Source of the DNA: an uncultured Eubacteriales bacterium
GTDB lineage: Bacteria > Bacillota > Clostridia > Oscillospirales > Oscillospiraceae
Direction: 5' to 3'
Length of the DNA stretch: 18,111 nucleotides
Assembly (NCBI GenBank): GCA_900545815.1
Contig: URAM01000033.1
Location: 1 to 18,111 of the forward strand
Positions within the stretch are counted from its first letter, which is position 1, and every line of letters begins with the position of its first letter. The position numbers were made by a program, and so were the translations under genes. Shown here in pieces: positions 1 to 5,998 of this stretch. The notes beneath the pieces were generated by a model. That model was given only the letters and a program-made list of their open reading frames with translations, did no database searches and was not told the origin of the DNA.

Positions 1-478
1 TCTTGAACATCAGGTTGAACTGACGGATGTCGGTGAAGTTGTGCTTGCCGCAGGTGGGACAGGGGATCTCATGCTCTGCCACGAAAGCGGCCATCTCCTC
101 CTGGCTGAAGGCGTCGATGGGCTTGGGCAGCTCGAAGCCGTTGTCCTCGCACCACTGTTCGATGAGCTTATCTGCGCGGAAGCGTTCCTTACATTCCTTG
201 CAGTCCATGAGGGGGTCAGAGAAGCCGCCCAGATGGCCGGAGGCAACCCAGGTCTGAGGATTCATGAGGATGGCGGCGTCCAGACCCACGTTGTAGGGGT
301 TCTCCTGAACGAATTTCTTCCACCAAGCCTTCTTGACGTTGTTTTTCAGCTCCACACCCAGAGGGCCGTAGTCCCAGGTGTTGGCCAGGCCGCCGTAGAT
401 TTCGCTGCCAGAGAAAATGAAGCCGCGGCCTTTGCACAGGGCAATGACCTTATCCATGGTTTTCTGCTTGTTATCCAT
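1..478 (-). CDS. glyQS: Glycine--tRNA ligase, dimeric type (N-terminal part, cut by window edge)
   Basis: This enzyme charges tRNA-Gly with glycine in the cytoplasm (class II, alpha2 type found in most Gram-positives, archaea and eukaryotes). The first 159 residues are visible. They include DYGPLGVELKNN (about 36-47) and VASGHLGGFSDP (about 78-89), both characteristic of this family. Two cysteine pairs, CKEC (93-96) and CPTC (140-143), probably bind zinc. The ATG at 478 is preceded by AGGAG at a good distance and starts MDNKQK. The C-terminal catalytic core and anticodon-binding domain lie beyond position 1. The gene follows its own T-box leader, so expression should rise when tRNA-Gly is uncharged. 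Family assignment is secure. Confidence 0.95.
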   Translation of the reverse strand, partial: MDNKQKTMDKVIALCKGRGFIFSGSEIYGGLANTWDYGPLGVELKNNVKKAWWKKFVQENPYNVGLDAAILMNPQTWVASGHLGGFSDPLMDCKECKERFRADKLIEQWCEDNGFELPKPIDAFSQEEMAAFVAEHEIPCPTCGKHNFTDIRQFNLMFK

Positions 479-498
479 AATCGTTTCTCCTTCTTTTA

Positions 499-545
499 CC
501 GCCGCTGGCTGTGTGACCGTTGTTGCTCCCAGGTCACTGCGGCGG
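499..545 (-). other. Extra hairpin between T-box terminator and glyQS start
   Basis: CCGCCGC (499-505) pairs with GCGGCGG (539-545), and inside it GTGACC (513-518) pairs with GGTCAC (532-537). It lies about 10 nt upstream of the glyQS Shine-Dalgarno and has no T tract. It is not part of the usual T-box core. It may affect mRNA stability or processing of the read-through transcript; no function is proven. Confidence 0.5.
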
Positions 546-584
546 GAATTGATAGTTATCATGCACTTGCGGCACTTGGGCAAT

Positions 585-623
585 AAAAAATCCGCTCCGA
601 GCAATCTGATTGCTCAGGGCGAA
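585..623 (-). terminator. T-box attenuation terminator of glyQS
   Basis: On the minus strand TTCGC (623-619) pairs with GCGGA (595-591), and TGAGCAAT pairs with ATTGCTCG across a CAG loop. Six T residues follow at 590-585. It sits just after the T-box sequence, as expected for the alternative structure to the antiterminator. Confidence 0.88.
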
Positions 624-838
624 CGAAAGTCCGTGGTGCCACCTGAATTCCCGGCCAAGCCGGACACTCACAACCCGATAACGGTGGGTACCGGCGGCGT
701 TTACTGAGGCGCTAAAATGCCTGTTCCTGCCACAGCTCCGGGACGCCTTCCCTGTGTTCCATCCGCAGTCTTTCACCAGCCGACCGCTCTCTGATGCTGG
801 AAACACGGGTACTCCTCCCCGTCAATGCCATTTGGTAT
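585..838 (-). promoter_or_regulatory. T-box leader, glycine specifier GGC
   Basis: Read on the minus strand, this leader has the hallmarks of a T-box. A GGAGTA segment (AGTA of the loop E motif) is followed by GAGAGCGG and GGCTGGTGAAA elements of Stem I. The 3' side of the specifier loop reads GAA-GGC-G, with the GGC specifier at 747-745. The T-box sequence AGGTGGCACCACGG lies near 643-630. GGC is a glycine codon and the gene downstream encodes GlyRS, so specifier and gene agree. Uncharged tRNA-Gly would pair with GGC and, through its 3' end, with the T-box sequence, stabilising the antiterminator over the terminator at 585-623. Confidence 0.93.
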
Positions 839-845
839 TGTGAAA

Positions 846-874
846 ATCCTATCATCTTTTCCCGCTCATGTCAA
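846..874 (-). promoter_or_regulatory. Sigma-A promoter of the glyQS T-box transcript
   Basis: A perfect -35 TTGACA (874-869) is followed by a 17-nt spacer and -10 TAGGAT (851-846). Transcription would start near 839, just before Stem I of the T-box. Confidence 0.85.
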
Positions 875-894
875 GCCGTGGAAGGGAAAAGTCG

Positions 895-923
895 TTGTGA
901 CCGGTACACTTCTGTGGTATCCT
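895..923 (+). promoter_or_regulatory. Probable sigma-A promoter of the cyclo-ligase gene
   Basis: TTGTGA (895-900), a 17-nt spacer and TATCCT (918-923) lie just upstream of the AGGAGGGG ribosome binding site. The promoter is back to back with the glyQS promoter, with about 20 bp between the two -35 boxes. Confidence 0.55.
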
Positions 924-945
924 GAGAAAAAAGGAGGGGATTTCT

Positions 946-1509
946 GTGGAAAAGTGGGAGAAATGTGCAGTCCGAACGGCTAAAAAACAGATGCGCAAGG
1001 CCATCGACCCGGAGCAGCGGACGCTGTGGGACAGCCGAATTGTCCACAATATTGTGGACAATCCAACGTATCAGAACGCCCAAATCTTCATGAGCTACTG
1101 TGCTATGGGGGGTGAAGTGGATTTGCAGTCCCTCCATCAGCTGGCGCACCAGCAGGGGAAACGGGTGGCCTTTCCCTATTGCACCAGCGGCACCGAAATG
1201 ATCGCCTTGGAGCCGCTGCGGCCGGAGAGCTGGGAAAAGGGGTGTTACGGCATCTGGGCGCCCATTCTGTCTCGTTCCCGTATCATCCAGCCTGACCAAC
1301 TGGAGCTGGTGCTCTGCCCCTGCACTGCCTTTGACGGGCGGGGACACCGCTTAGGTATGGGCGGCGGGTACTATGACCGGTTTTTGCCCCGCTGTGAAAG
1401 GGCTGTCATTGCTGCTGTGGCCTATGAGTTGCAGCGAGTGGATGAGTTGGAGACGGAGCCTTGGGATGTGGCGATGGATTTGGTTTTTACGGAAGCGGAA
1501 TTGTCGTAA
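946..1509 (+). CDS. 5-formyltetrahydrofolate cyclo-ligase (5,10-methenyl-THF synthetase)
   Basis: This cytoplasmic enzyme uses ATP to convert 5-formyl-THF to 5,10-methenyl-THF, returning the stored folate to one-carbon metabolism. The 187-residue length is typical for the family. Visible signatures are the basic N-terminal helix (RTAKKQMRKA), the YCAMGGEVD segment (about 51-59), the LVLCPCTAFDGRGHRLGMGG stretch and GMGGGYYDR (about 137-145), the conserved phosphate/substrate-binding loop. The start is the GTG at 946, about 6 nt after AGGAGGGG; no upstream ATG has a comparable site. No terminator is visible between its stop and the toxin-like locus, so read-through into that locus is likely. 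The homologues are called yqgN in Bacillus and ygfA/fau in E. coli. Confidence 0.93.
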   Translation: MEKWEKCAVRTAKKQMRKAIDPEQRTLWDSRIVHNIVDNPTYQNAQIFMSYCAMGGEVDLQSLHQLAHQQGKRVAFPYCTSGTEMIALEPLRPESWEKGCYGIWAPILSRSRIIQPDQLELVLCPCTAFDGRGHRLGMGGGYYDRFLPRCERAVIAAVAYELQRVDELETEPWDVAMDLVFTEAELS

Positions 1510-1523
1510 AATGCGGAAAAATC

Positions 1524-1553
1524 TGGACAGGCATTGGATGTTCGTGCTATCAT
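1524..1553 (+). promoter_or_regulatory. Candidate promoter of the toxin-like mRNA
   Basis: TGGACA (1524-1529), an 18-nt spacer and an extended -10, TGC-TATCAT (1545-1553), predict a start near 1560. The -10 overlaps an inverted copy (1544-1558) of the sequence around the peptide start codon. The opposing antisense promoter has the same TATCAT -10 in the same TGN context. Confidence 0.55.
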
Positions 1554-1617
1554 AATGGCGTTGCCTTTCGCCTCTATCACTTTTTGAGTGGAAGGAGGTG
1601 ATCCATTGTGATAGCAC
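1544..1617 (+). repeat. 15-bp inverted repeat enclosing the toxin Shine-Dalgarno
   Basis: GTGCTATCATAATGG (1544-1558) can pair over all 15 positions, with a single G-U, with CCATTGTGATAGCAC (1603-1617). The right arm contains the GTG start codon, and the AAGGAGG site lies in the loop. Any RNA that enters from upstream would fold the start region into this helix. An mRNA starting near 1560 would lack the left arm but could still pair CTATCAC (1574-1580) with GTGATAG (1608-1614). Confidence 0.75.
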
Positions 1618-1637
1618 AGACAGTACAAGGTATTGTC
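1603..1637 (+). repeat. Direct repeats DRa/DRb, copy over the toxin start codon
   Basis: CCATTGTGATAGCACAGACA at 1603-1622 recurs at 1810-1829 with one change (A to G). A shorter ATTGTC follows in both places, 11 nt after the long repeat here and 3 nt after it in the second copy. This two-part repeat mirrors DRa and DRb of pAD1 par, where they are the contact sites between toxin mRNA and antisense RNA. Confidence 0.8.
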
Positions 1638-1727
1638 ATTTCTGTTGTGGCGGATGTTCTTGCGTACTACTTAATTCAGTGCCTAGACCGATGCATTCGC
1701 AAATGGCTGAACAGAAACAAAGACTAA
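1608..1727 (+). CDS. 39-residue hydrophobic peptide, putative type I toxin (par/Fst-like locus)
   Basis: A GTG start lies about 7 nt after a near-consensus AAGGAGGTGAT ribosome binding site. The peptide begins MIAQTVQGIVISVVADVLAY, forms one probable membrane helix to about residue 26, and ends in a basic, polar tail (RKWLNRNKD). This is the architecture of Fst/TxpA-type toxins, which damage the membrane when their antisense RNA is lost. I do not recognise the exact family by sequence. The toxin reading rests on size, topology, the SD-masking hairpin, the convergent antisense promoter, the shared terminator and the direct repeats around the start codon. The gene is isolated between a folate enzyme and a lipoprotein. 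Alternatives are a small regulatory membrane peptide or a degraded element. Coding is likely; toxicity is an inference. Confidence 0.72.
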   Translation: MIAQTVQGIVISVVADVLAYYLIQCLDRCIRKWLNRNKD

Positions 1728-1768
1728 GGTAGCCAGCCGCAACGGTCTAGCCTGCCGATAACAGGTAG

Positions 1769-1808
1769 AAACGCCCTAGAGAGTCGCATTCTCTGGGGCG
1801 TTTCGTTT
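1769..1808. terminator. Bidirectional terminator shared by toxin mRNA and antisense RNA
   Basis: AAACGCCCTAGAGA (1769-1782) pairs over 14 positions with TCTCTGGGGCGTTT (1790-1803) around a 7-nt loop. T-rich flanks occur on both strands (TTTCGTTT on plus, TTTCT on minus). It lies between the convergent promoters. Confidence 0.8.
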
Positions 1809-1809
1809 A

Positions 1810-1838
1810 CCATTGTGATAGCGCAGACATTCATTGTC
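1810..1838 (+). repeat. Direct repeats DRa/DRb, copy beyond the terminator
   Basis: This second copy lies on the far side of the bidirectional terminator, in the 5' part of the predicted antisense RNA. Transcribed leftward it yields RNA complementary to the toxin start region (19 of 20 positions in DRa, plus ATTGTC), giving an in-trans contact separate from the terminator overlap. Confidence 0.8.
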
Positions 1839-1845
1839 TACTTGG

Positions 1846-1874
1846 ATGATACCACATATAGGAATCCATTGCAA
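1846..1874 (-). promoter_or_regulatory. Antisense RNA promoter
   Basis: TTGCAA (1874-1869), a 17-nt spacer and TATCAT (1851-1846) with an extended TGG before the -10. It fires leftward toward the toxin gene. It does not face any other gene, which supports a dedicated non-coding transcript. Confidence 0.72.
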
Positions 1875-1900
1875 GAAAAATTTGTGCCCTATGTGAGGTG

Positions 1901-1932
1901 ATGAAAAAGAAAGGCAGCTTCGGCTGCCTTTC
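1901..1932 (-). terminator. Terminator of the first lipoprotein gene
   Basis: A 10-bp stem, GAAAGGCAGC (1909-1918) with GCTGCCTTTC (1923-1932), closes a 4-nt loop. On the minus strand it is followed by CTTTTTC-like T residues (1908-1901). It ends the transcript from the lipoprotein at 1954-2970. Confidence 0.85.
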
Positions 1933-1953
1933 CAAAACGTGATAGAGATCAGA

Positions 1954-2970
1954 TCAGTTGGATGCGGAAACGGAACCGTCCGTTCCATCCTGTGCAGTGT
2001 TGGTGCTGCGCTCACCATCGTCCAAGACAGCGGGATCATAGTTGGTCTTGATGCTGACCAGTTTGCCGTCCTTGTCCAAGGTGTAGATCGAGCCAGAACC
2101 AACGCAACTGGTGGAACCGCCGGTCAGGGCGTATTCCTCCTTCAGCTTGCCCTTCAGGTCGTCATAGCTGGTGGTGAACTCCACGATGCCGGCAGCGTAG
2201 GGCTGGAGCAGGTACTCACCATCAATGAGCACCAGGCCATCCTTGGACAGGTAGAAACAGCCAGTCTCCAGCATGGACTGGACGGATTCATCATCGGCTG
2301 TTACCTTATCATAGAAGAAGGCATCGCCGTCCTCCTGGATGGCATCCACGAACTTGACCACATTGTCGATGGCCAGGGTGCTGACGCCCTCGCCCAGATC
2401 CTTCATGGTCAGGACGTTGCCGGTCTTGGCATCATAGTTCCGAGCGAAGGTGACCAGACCGCCATGAGCGCCGCCGGTGAAGGCATAGCTGGCGAACAGG
2501 GCGCTGACCACGCCGGTATCCTGGCGGGCAGATTTGCTGTCCAGGGAGCAAACGTAGGGGGTGAAATCTTTCGATTGCCCATCGTTCTGGAGGTATTCCT
2601 TGTAGTAGGTCTTAGCCTCCTCCTCATAGTTCCTGGCAGACTGCAAGAAGTCCGCCACCATCTTATCCAGATCCTTCTGAATGGTCTTTTCCACTGCGGC
2701 ATTCTCCGGATAGGAGATAGAGATAGGCGTGTACCGGATGGTGACGACCACGGTGCCATCGTCTGCCTTGATGTCCTCGCTGACCTGATCGCCGCGGGTC
2801 AGAACGGGAGCGCTGTCAGCGGGCTTGGTAGAGGTGGGAGCGCTGGAAGCAGCGCCGGTACTGGTAGTGCTGGTGGTGCTGGCGGAACCTGTTGCCGGAG
2901 TCTTGCCGCCGCAGGCGGTCAGGGAGAGGGCCATGACCATGGCAAGACAAAGGGGGAGCAGTCGTTTCAT
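1954..2970 (-). CDS. DUF3298/DUF4163-like lipoprotein (338 aa)
   Basis: A signal peptide MKRLLPLCLAMVMALSL ends in lipobox LTAC with Cys20 as the lipidated residue, so the protein should be anchored outside the membrane. A Ser/Thr/Ala-rich linker (about 24-55) leads to a DUF4163-like region (about 65-150) and a DUF3298-like region. The latter includes TGGAHG (about 165-170), also seen in the ectodomain of anti-sigma factor RsiV and in the PdaC N-terminus. I chose ATG 2970 because GAGG lies 8 nt upstream; ATG 2976 (two residues longer) leaves only about 2 nt. There is no catalytic domain and no adjacent sigma factor. It is related to the lipoprotein just upstream. A weak GTGAAA-17-TTTAAT promoter may precede it. 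Function unknown; cell-envelope sensing or binding is a guess. Confidence 0.85.
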   Translation of the reverse strand: MKRLLPLCLAMVMALSLTACGGKTPATGSASTTSTTSTGAASSAPTSTKPADSAPVLTRGDQVSEDIKADDGTVVVTIRYTPISISYPENAAVEKTIQKDLDKMVADFLQSARNYEEEAKTYYKEYLQNDGQSKDFTPYVCSLDSKSARQDTGVVSALFASYAFTGGAHGGLVTFARNYDAKTGNVLTMKDLGEGVSTLAIDNVVKFVDAIQEDGDAFFYDKVTADDESVQSMLETGCFYLSKDGLVLIDGEYLLQPYAAGIVEFTTSYDDLKGKLKEEYALTGGSTSCVGSGSIYTLDKDGKLVSIKTNYDPAVLDDGERSTNTAQDGTDGSVSASN

Positions 2971-3053
2971 CCTCATAACCTCATTTCTACATTAAAATTA
3001 AAATAGATAAAAACAGATATTTCACATCGAATCGGTGGAGGGGACGAGAGAGG

Positions 3054-4352
3054 TTAGCTGGACAGAGAGAAAGTCTTTAAAACCTTTTCAATCTGTCCGG
3101 AAAAAGCGCTGTAGCGCTGGGCACTTTTCTGGTCAGCACCATCGAACTGCACATCGGTGGGGTAGACCACCACATAACTGGTATTCCGGTCGATGCTCAG
3201 CAGCTCATAATCAGGCAGTTGCTGATAGGTGTTGTCCTGGTAGGATTGAATAGAGAACAATCGACCGCCACCCATGGTATCATAGCACCCTTTTTCATAG
3301 AAGGTAACCGAATTGGCGGTGCTGGTCACATAGATCTGCTTGTCCCAGTTGGCCGGAATGGTGAGCATCCAGCCCTTTCCCTGGAACGTCCCCGCTTTGG
3401 TCAGGGTCAGCCCGTTGGCTTTCGCAGAGGCGGAGATTTCGGGGGTTCCGTCATCGGCATCCGAGGAGGCCGCCGGATCAGCGCTGTCCTGACTGCTCTT
3501 TTTGCCAACATAGCCTTTGGGCAGATAGTGTTCCTTGAGAATGGAGCCATAGTCAGAATAGGCAGTGGGGAACTCCAGCACCCCCATGGAATAAGGTTGC
3601 AGCTCATATTCACGGGAGAGAAAGACAATGGATTTGTCGGTCATATAAAAGGTGGGGGCAATGGTGGCGTCAAAGCCATACAAGTTTTGAGCGTTTTCTG
3701 TGCCGTCCAGTACTACATGACTCAAGTTCTCCTGGTAGCCATCAAAGAGAGAGTCAGCCTGCAAAGCAGCCTGCTCCGATACCAATTCCATCGCCCTTTC
3801 CCGGAACCCATTGCCCAAGTCGGGGAAGGTCAGCAGCTGACCGGTTTCCGTGTCGTAGTTCCATCCGCTGCGCCAGTCGCTGCCGTGTGCACCGCCAGCG
3901 TCCTGAATTTCATCGGCTACTAGGCTGATCACAGTGTCATCACTGCGGGTGACAGTCAAGTTCAATTCAGAAGTGCAGGGGGTGGCGTCCTTGCCCAACG
4001 CTTGATAGTCGCCTTGGGCGATGGTGTAAAGGTCTTCTTTCACATAGGTGAGGTCTTTATCCACCAGGGCATTCAAACTCGTTTGAATGGCGGACTGGGC
4101 GGCGGAGTTACCAGAAATGGTCACCGTGGGACGATCATATGCATAGGAGACTAACACATGACCATCCTCTGCCTTAATCTCATCTTTCACTCGGTCAAGT
4201 TTGATTTGGATGACGGTGGAGTCATCGGATTTTATCGTTGTATCAAGGGCAGATGCGGTAGCAGAAACGCTGCCAGGGATGCTCTGTGTGGTACAGCCGA
4301 CTAGGGCGAAGACTAGTAAACTGCTCAACAGACTGGCGGGGAGGAGCTTCAC
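3054..4352 (-). CDS. DUF3298-like lipoprotein with extra C-terminal domain (432 aa)
   Basis: The start is GTG 4352, 7 nt after AAGGAGGG. The signal peptide VKLLPASLLSSLLVFALVGC places the lipobox LVGC at residues 17-20. Residues about 50-285 align by eye with the neighbouring lipoprotein: DRVKDEIKAEDGHVLV matches DQVSEDIKADDGTVVV, AGGAHG (152-157) matches TGGAHG, and YELQPYSMGVLEF matches YLLQPYAAGIVEF. An acidic, Ser/Ala-rich linker (about 284-310) leads to a C-terminal domain of about 120 residues (from NGLTLTKAG, with WMLTIPANWD and a GGG turn) that the neighbour lacks. A longer open frame reaches 4496, but its extra residues lack a signal peptide and a ribosome site. Surface-anchored; function unknown. 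The pair probably arose by tandem duplication. Confidence 0.85.
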   Translation of the reverse strand: MKLLPASLLSSLLVFALVGCTTQSIPGSVSATASALDTTIKSDDSTVIQIKLDRVKDEIKAEDGHVLVSYAYDRPTVTISGNSAAQSAIQTSLNALVDKDLTYVKEDLYTIAQGDYQALGKDATPCTSELNLTVTRSDDTVISLVADEIQDAGGAHGSDWRSGWNYDTETGQLLTFPDLGNGFRERAMELVSEQAALQADSLFDGYQENLSHVVLDGTENAQNLYGFDATIAPTFYMTDKSIVFLSREYELQPYSMGVLEFPTAYSDYGSILKEHYLPKGYVGKKSSQDSADPAASSDADDGTPEISASAKANGLTLTKAGTFQGKGWMLTIPANWDKQIYVTSTANSVTFYEKGCYDTMGGGRLFSIQSYQDNTYQQLPDYELLSIDRNTSYVVVYPTDVQFDGADQKSAQRYSAFSGQIEKVLKTFSLSS

Positions 4353-4394
4353 GCAAAACCCTCCTTTCGTAAAAAAGTTAACATTCATGCTAAT

Positions 4395-4423
4395 AGTGTA
4401 CCGGAATTTGACCGCTGGTACAA
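4395..4423 (-). promoter_or_regulatory. Probable promoter of the lipoprotein pair
   Basis: TTGTAC (4423-4418), a 17-nt spacer and TACACT (4400-4395) lie about 43 nt upstream of GTG 4352. No terminator is seen in the 83-nt gap between the two lipoprotein genes, so this promoter could serve both. Confidence 0.5.
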
Positions 4424-4529
4424 CAACAATCTTGTTACAACTTGCAGGATTTATTGACAAATGGAAACAAAAATTGTGAAAAGCGAGAGATTGCATTCAT
4501 TTTTCAGGGGATAAGTGGGCAACTTTTCC

Positions 4530-4571
4530 TGAAAATGAAAATCCGCCCCGCTGCCAGCGCAGCGAAGCGGA
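4530..4571 (-). terminator. Terminator of the YihY-family gene
   Basis: On the minus strand a 13-bp GC-rich stem (4571-4559 with 4554-4542) closes a GCTG loop and is followed by TTTTCATTTTC. It begins 8 nt after the stop codon. A second, weaker hairpin (arms about 4497-4507 and 4528-4537) overlaps its T tract. Confidence 0.87.
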
Positions 4572-4578
4572 GAAAGTG

Positions 4579-5472
4579 CTATAATTGCTTTTCCAATAAA
4601 AAACGCACCGGAAGACCCTGTTTGCGCCGCCACCATACATAGTTGAGCACGTTGCCCAGGTTGACAATATTGCCGCAGAGATAGAGCCAGAGCATCAGGA
4701 TGATCACCGAAGCCAGGGAGCCATACACGGTGGAATACCGCGTGGACAGGCTGATGAAAACAGAAAACAGGCCGGATGCAGCAGCCAGCAGGATGGAGAT
4801 GAAGAAGGCGCCTTTGAGCACCGGAGGCCGCTGGTGGCTCCAGGGGGCGGTAACCCGGTAGAGCAGAGCCAAAACCAACAGAGCGATGCCAAAGAGGATC
4901 ATCAGGCGAATCCAGCGCAGATTTTTGGGCAGGGGCAGCATGGAAAACTGGGTTCGGAACCAGTTGAAGAACCAGTTGCCTGTCAAGACAACTACGATAG
5001 AACCATAGACCATCACCAGCAGCAGGACGGAGAAGATGAGAGAGGTCAGCAGATACCAGACCCCACGGAAGGTGCGCCGTCCGTAGATTTCGGCAGAGAT
5101 GGACATGAGACTGCGAAAGCCAGCGGAGGAGGCGGTGATGGACATGATCAGTCCGGCCAGGAAAAGACCGCTGGACTGGTGGGTGAATACATAGGAGATA
5201 TAATCGGAGAACAAGTCCATGATTTGGGCAGGGAGGACGGTCTTCAGGAAGCTGATGACCGAATTGGCGTCCAAGTGTAGCCAGCCCAGGGCGGAAATGA
5301 CCATGATGAGCATGGGAAAGACACTCAACAGCAGGTAATAAGCCAGTTCCGCAGAGCTGCGGGAGACTCGGCGATCCAGATAAACCTCAATCACATCTAC
5401 GATAAAGGCCACCAAAGGATAGCGGACTTTAAGTCGATCCAGATACTGATAGAGTTTTTCTTCCAAGGCCAT
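4579..5472 (-). CDS. YihY/BrkB (UPF0761) family inner membrane protein
   Basis: This 297-residue protein has about six hydrophobic segments, near residues 43-65, 101-121, 137-168, 187-209, 218-241 and 249-281. Family signatures include the AELAYYLLLSVFPMLI segment near the first helix, the Ser/Gly-rich SITASSAGFRSL and the C-terminal helix with LWLYLCGNIVNLGNVLNYVW. The family was once called RNase BN by mistake. Its true function is not settled; transport or envelope roles have been suggested. ATG 5472 is preceded by GGAGGTGAT with short spacing. It lies downstream of rpsT, but a terminator (5556-5590) and its own promoter separate them. Confidence 0.9.
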   Translation of the reverse strand: MALEEKLYQYLDRLKVRYPLVAFIVDVIEVYLDRRVSRSSAELAYYLLLSVFPMLIMVISALGWLHLDANSVISFLKTVLPAQIMDLFSDYISYVFTHQSSGLFLAGLIMSITASSAGFRSLMSISAEIYGRRTFRGVWYLLTSLIFSVLLLVMVYGSIVVVLTGNWFFNWFRTQFSMLPLPKNLRWIRLMILFGIALLVLALLYRVTAPWSHQRPPVLKGAFFISILLAAASGLFSVFISLSTRYSTVYGSLASVIILMLWLYLCGNIVNLGNVLNYVWWRRKQGLPVRFLLEKQL

Positions 5473-5527
5473 ATCACCTCCATGTCTTGTCCTGGTTCTT
5501 TTAAGATTCTATAAAAGATATGAGGTT

Positions 5528-5556
5528 ATTATAAGCGATAGACGGAAAAAAAGCCA
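5528..5556 (-). promoter_or_regulatory. Probable promoter of the YihY-family gene
   Basis: A consensus -10 TATAAT (5533-5528) lies 17 nt after a weak -35 TGGCTT (5556-5551). It sits immediately after the rpsT terminator, giving a 5' leader of roughly 50 nt. Confidence 0.5.
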
Positions 5557-5590
5557 GCAAAAAACCGTCTGTGTATCAGACAGACGGTTT
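5556..5590 (-). terminator. rpsT terminator
   Basis: A 10-bp stem, AAACCGTCTG (5562-5571) with CAGACGGTTT (5581-5590), is followed on the minus strand by six T residues. It lies 23 nt after the rpsT stop codon. Confidence 0.9.
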
Positions 5591-5613
5591 AGTGCATCAC
5601 AATTTGTGTTTCG

Positions 5614-5880
5614 TTAGCCCTCGATGGCGTTGAGCTTGATGGTCAGCTGATGCTTCTTGCGAGCGGCCTTGTTCTTGTGCATCAGGCCATTGGCAGCAGC
5701 CTTGTCCACGTGTTTCACAGCGACCTTGTAAGCCACAGCGGCTTCATCCTTGGTGCCTTCCGCGACAGCGGCATCAAACTTCTTCAGTGCAGTCTTCACA
5801 GCGGAGACAGCAGCCTTGTTACGAGCGGCCTTGGTCTGGTTAACCAGCACGCGCTTTTTAGCGGACTTGATATTGGGCAA
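5614..5880 (-). CDS. rpsT: 30S ribosomal protein S20
   Basis: S20 binds 16S rRNA early in assembly of the small subunit. The 88-residue protein is the usual length, very rich in Lys and Ala, and opens with PNIKSAKKRVLVNQ and ends RKKHQLTIKLNAIEG, as in other S20 proteins. The start codon is TTG at 5880, 8 nt after AGGAGG; the residue after it is Pro, the normal second residue. E. coli rpsT also uses UUG, which is tied to its autoregulation, so the same may hold here. The gene is monocistronic, with a strong promoter and terminator, and is divergent from gpr, an arrangement also known in Bacillus. Confidence 0.96.
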   Translation of the reverse strand: MPNIKSAKKRVLVNQTKAARNKAAVSAVKTALKKFDAAVAEGTKDEAAVAYKVAVKHVDKAAANGLMHKNKAARKKHQLTIKLNAIEG

Positions 5881-5939
5881 ACCAAAAACCTCCTCTATTG
5901 GAAAAGTAGCAGGGACAAAAAAGACCCGTGCAAGTCCTA

Positions 5940-5968
5940 ATTATAGCATCCGAATGGCCGGATTGCAA
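5940..5968 (-). promoter_or_regulatory. Strong sigma-A promoter of rpsT
   Basis: TTGCAA (5968-5963), a 17-nt spacer and a perfect TATAAT (5945-5940) with extended TGC before it. An A-rich tract lies upstream on the same strand, possibly an UP element. This fits a highly expressed ribosomal protein gene. Confidence 0.88.
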
Positions 5969-5998
5969 CTCTTTTCTCCACTTTTTTTCTTAACCTGT

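Larger units (their letters stand above)
1769..1839 (-). ncRNA. Predicted antisense antitoxin RNA (RNA II-like, about 70 nt)
   Basis: The transcript would run leftward from about 1839 (promoter at 1874-1846) to the shared terminator at 1769-1803. It would carry the complement of the DRa/DRb repeats in its 5' half and the terminator hairpin in its 3' half. Size, convergent orientation and repeats match RNA II of the pAD1 par locus, which blocks translation of the toxin message. No ribosome binding site is visible in it. Prediction from sequence only. Confidence 0.68.

Noticed and set aside
1776..2102. A 108-codon minus-strand frame running through the antisense RNA
   Set aside because: It overlaps the lipoprotein 3' end, its terminator and the antisense promoter, and has no ribosome site or recognisable domain.
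1939..3006. A 355-codon open frame on the plus strand opposite the first lipoprotein
   Set aside because: The minus-strand frame has a signal peptide, lipobox and known domain; the opposite frame has none of these.
4353..4496. N-terminal extension of the larger lipoprotein to 4496
   Set aside because: It would bury the signal peptide, crosses the likely promoter and lacks a ribosome site; GTG 4352 has AAGGAGGG.
4497..4537. Second hairpin downstream of the YihY-family gene as a separate terminator
   Set aside because: It has a bulged, AT-rich stem that overlaps the T tract of a much better terminator, so an independent role cannot be supported.
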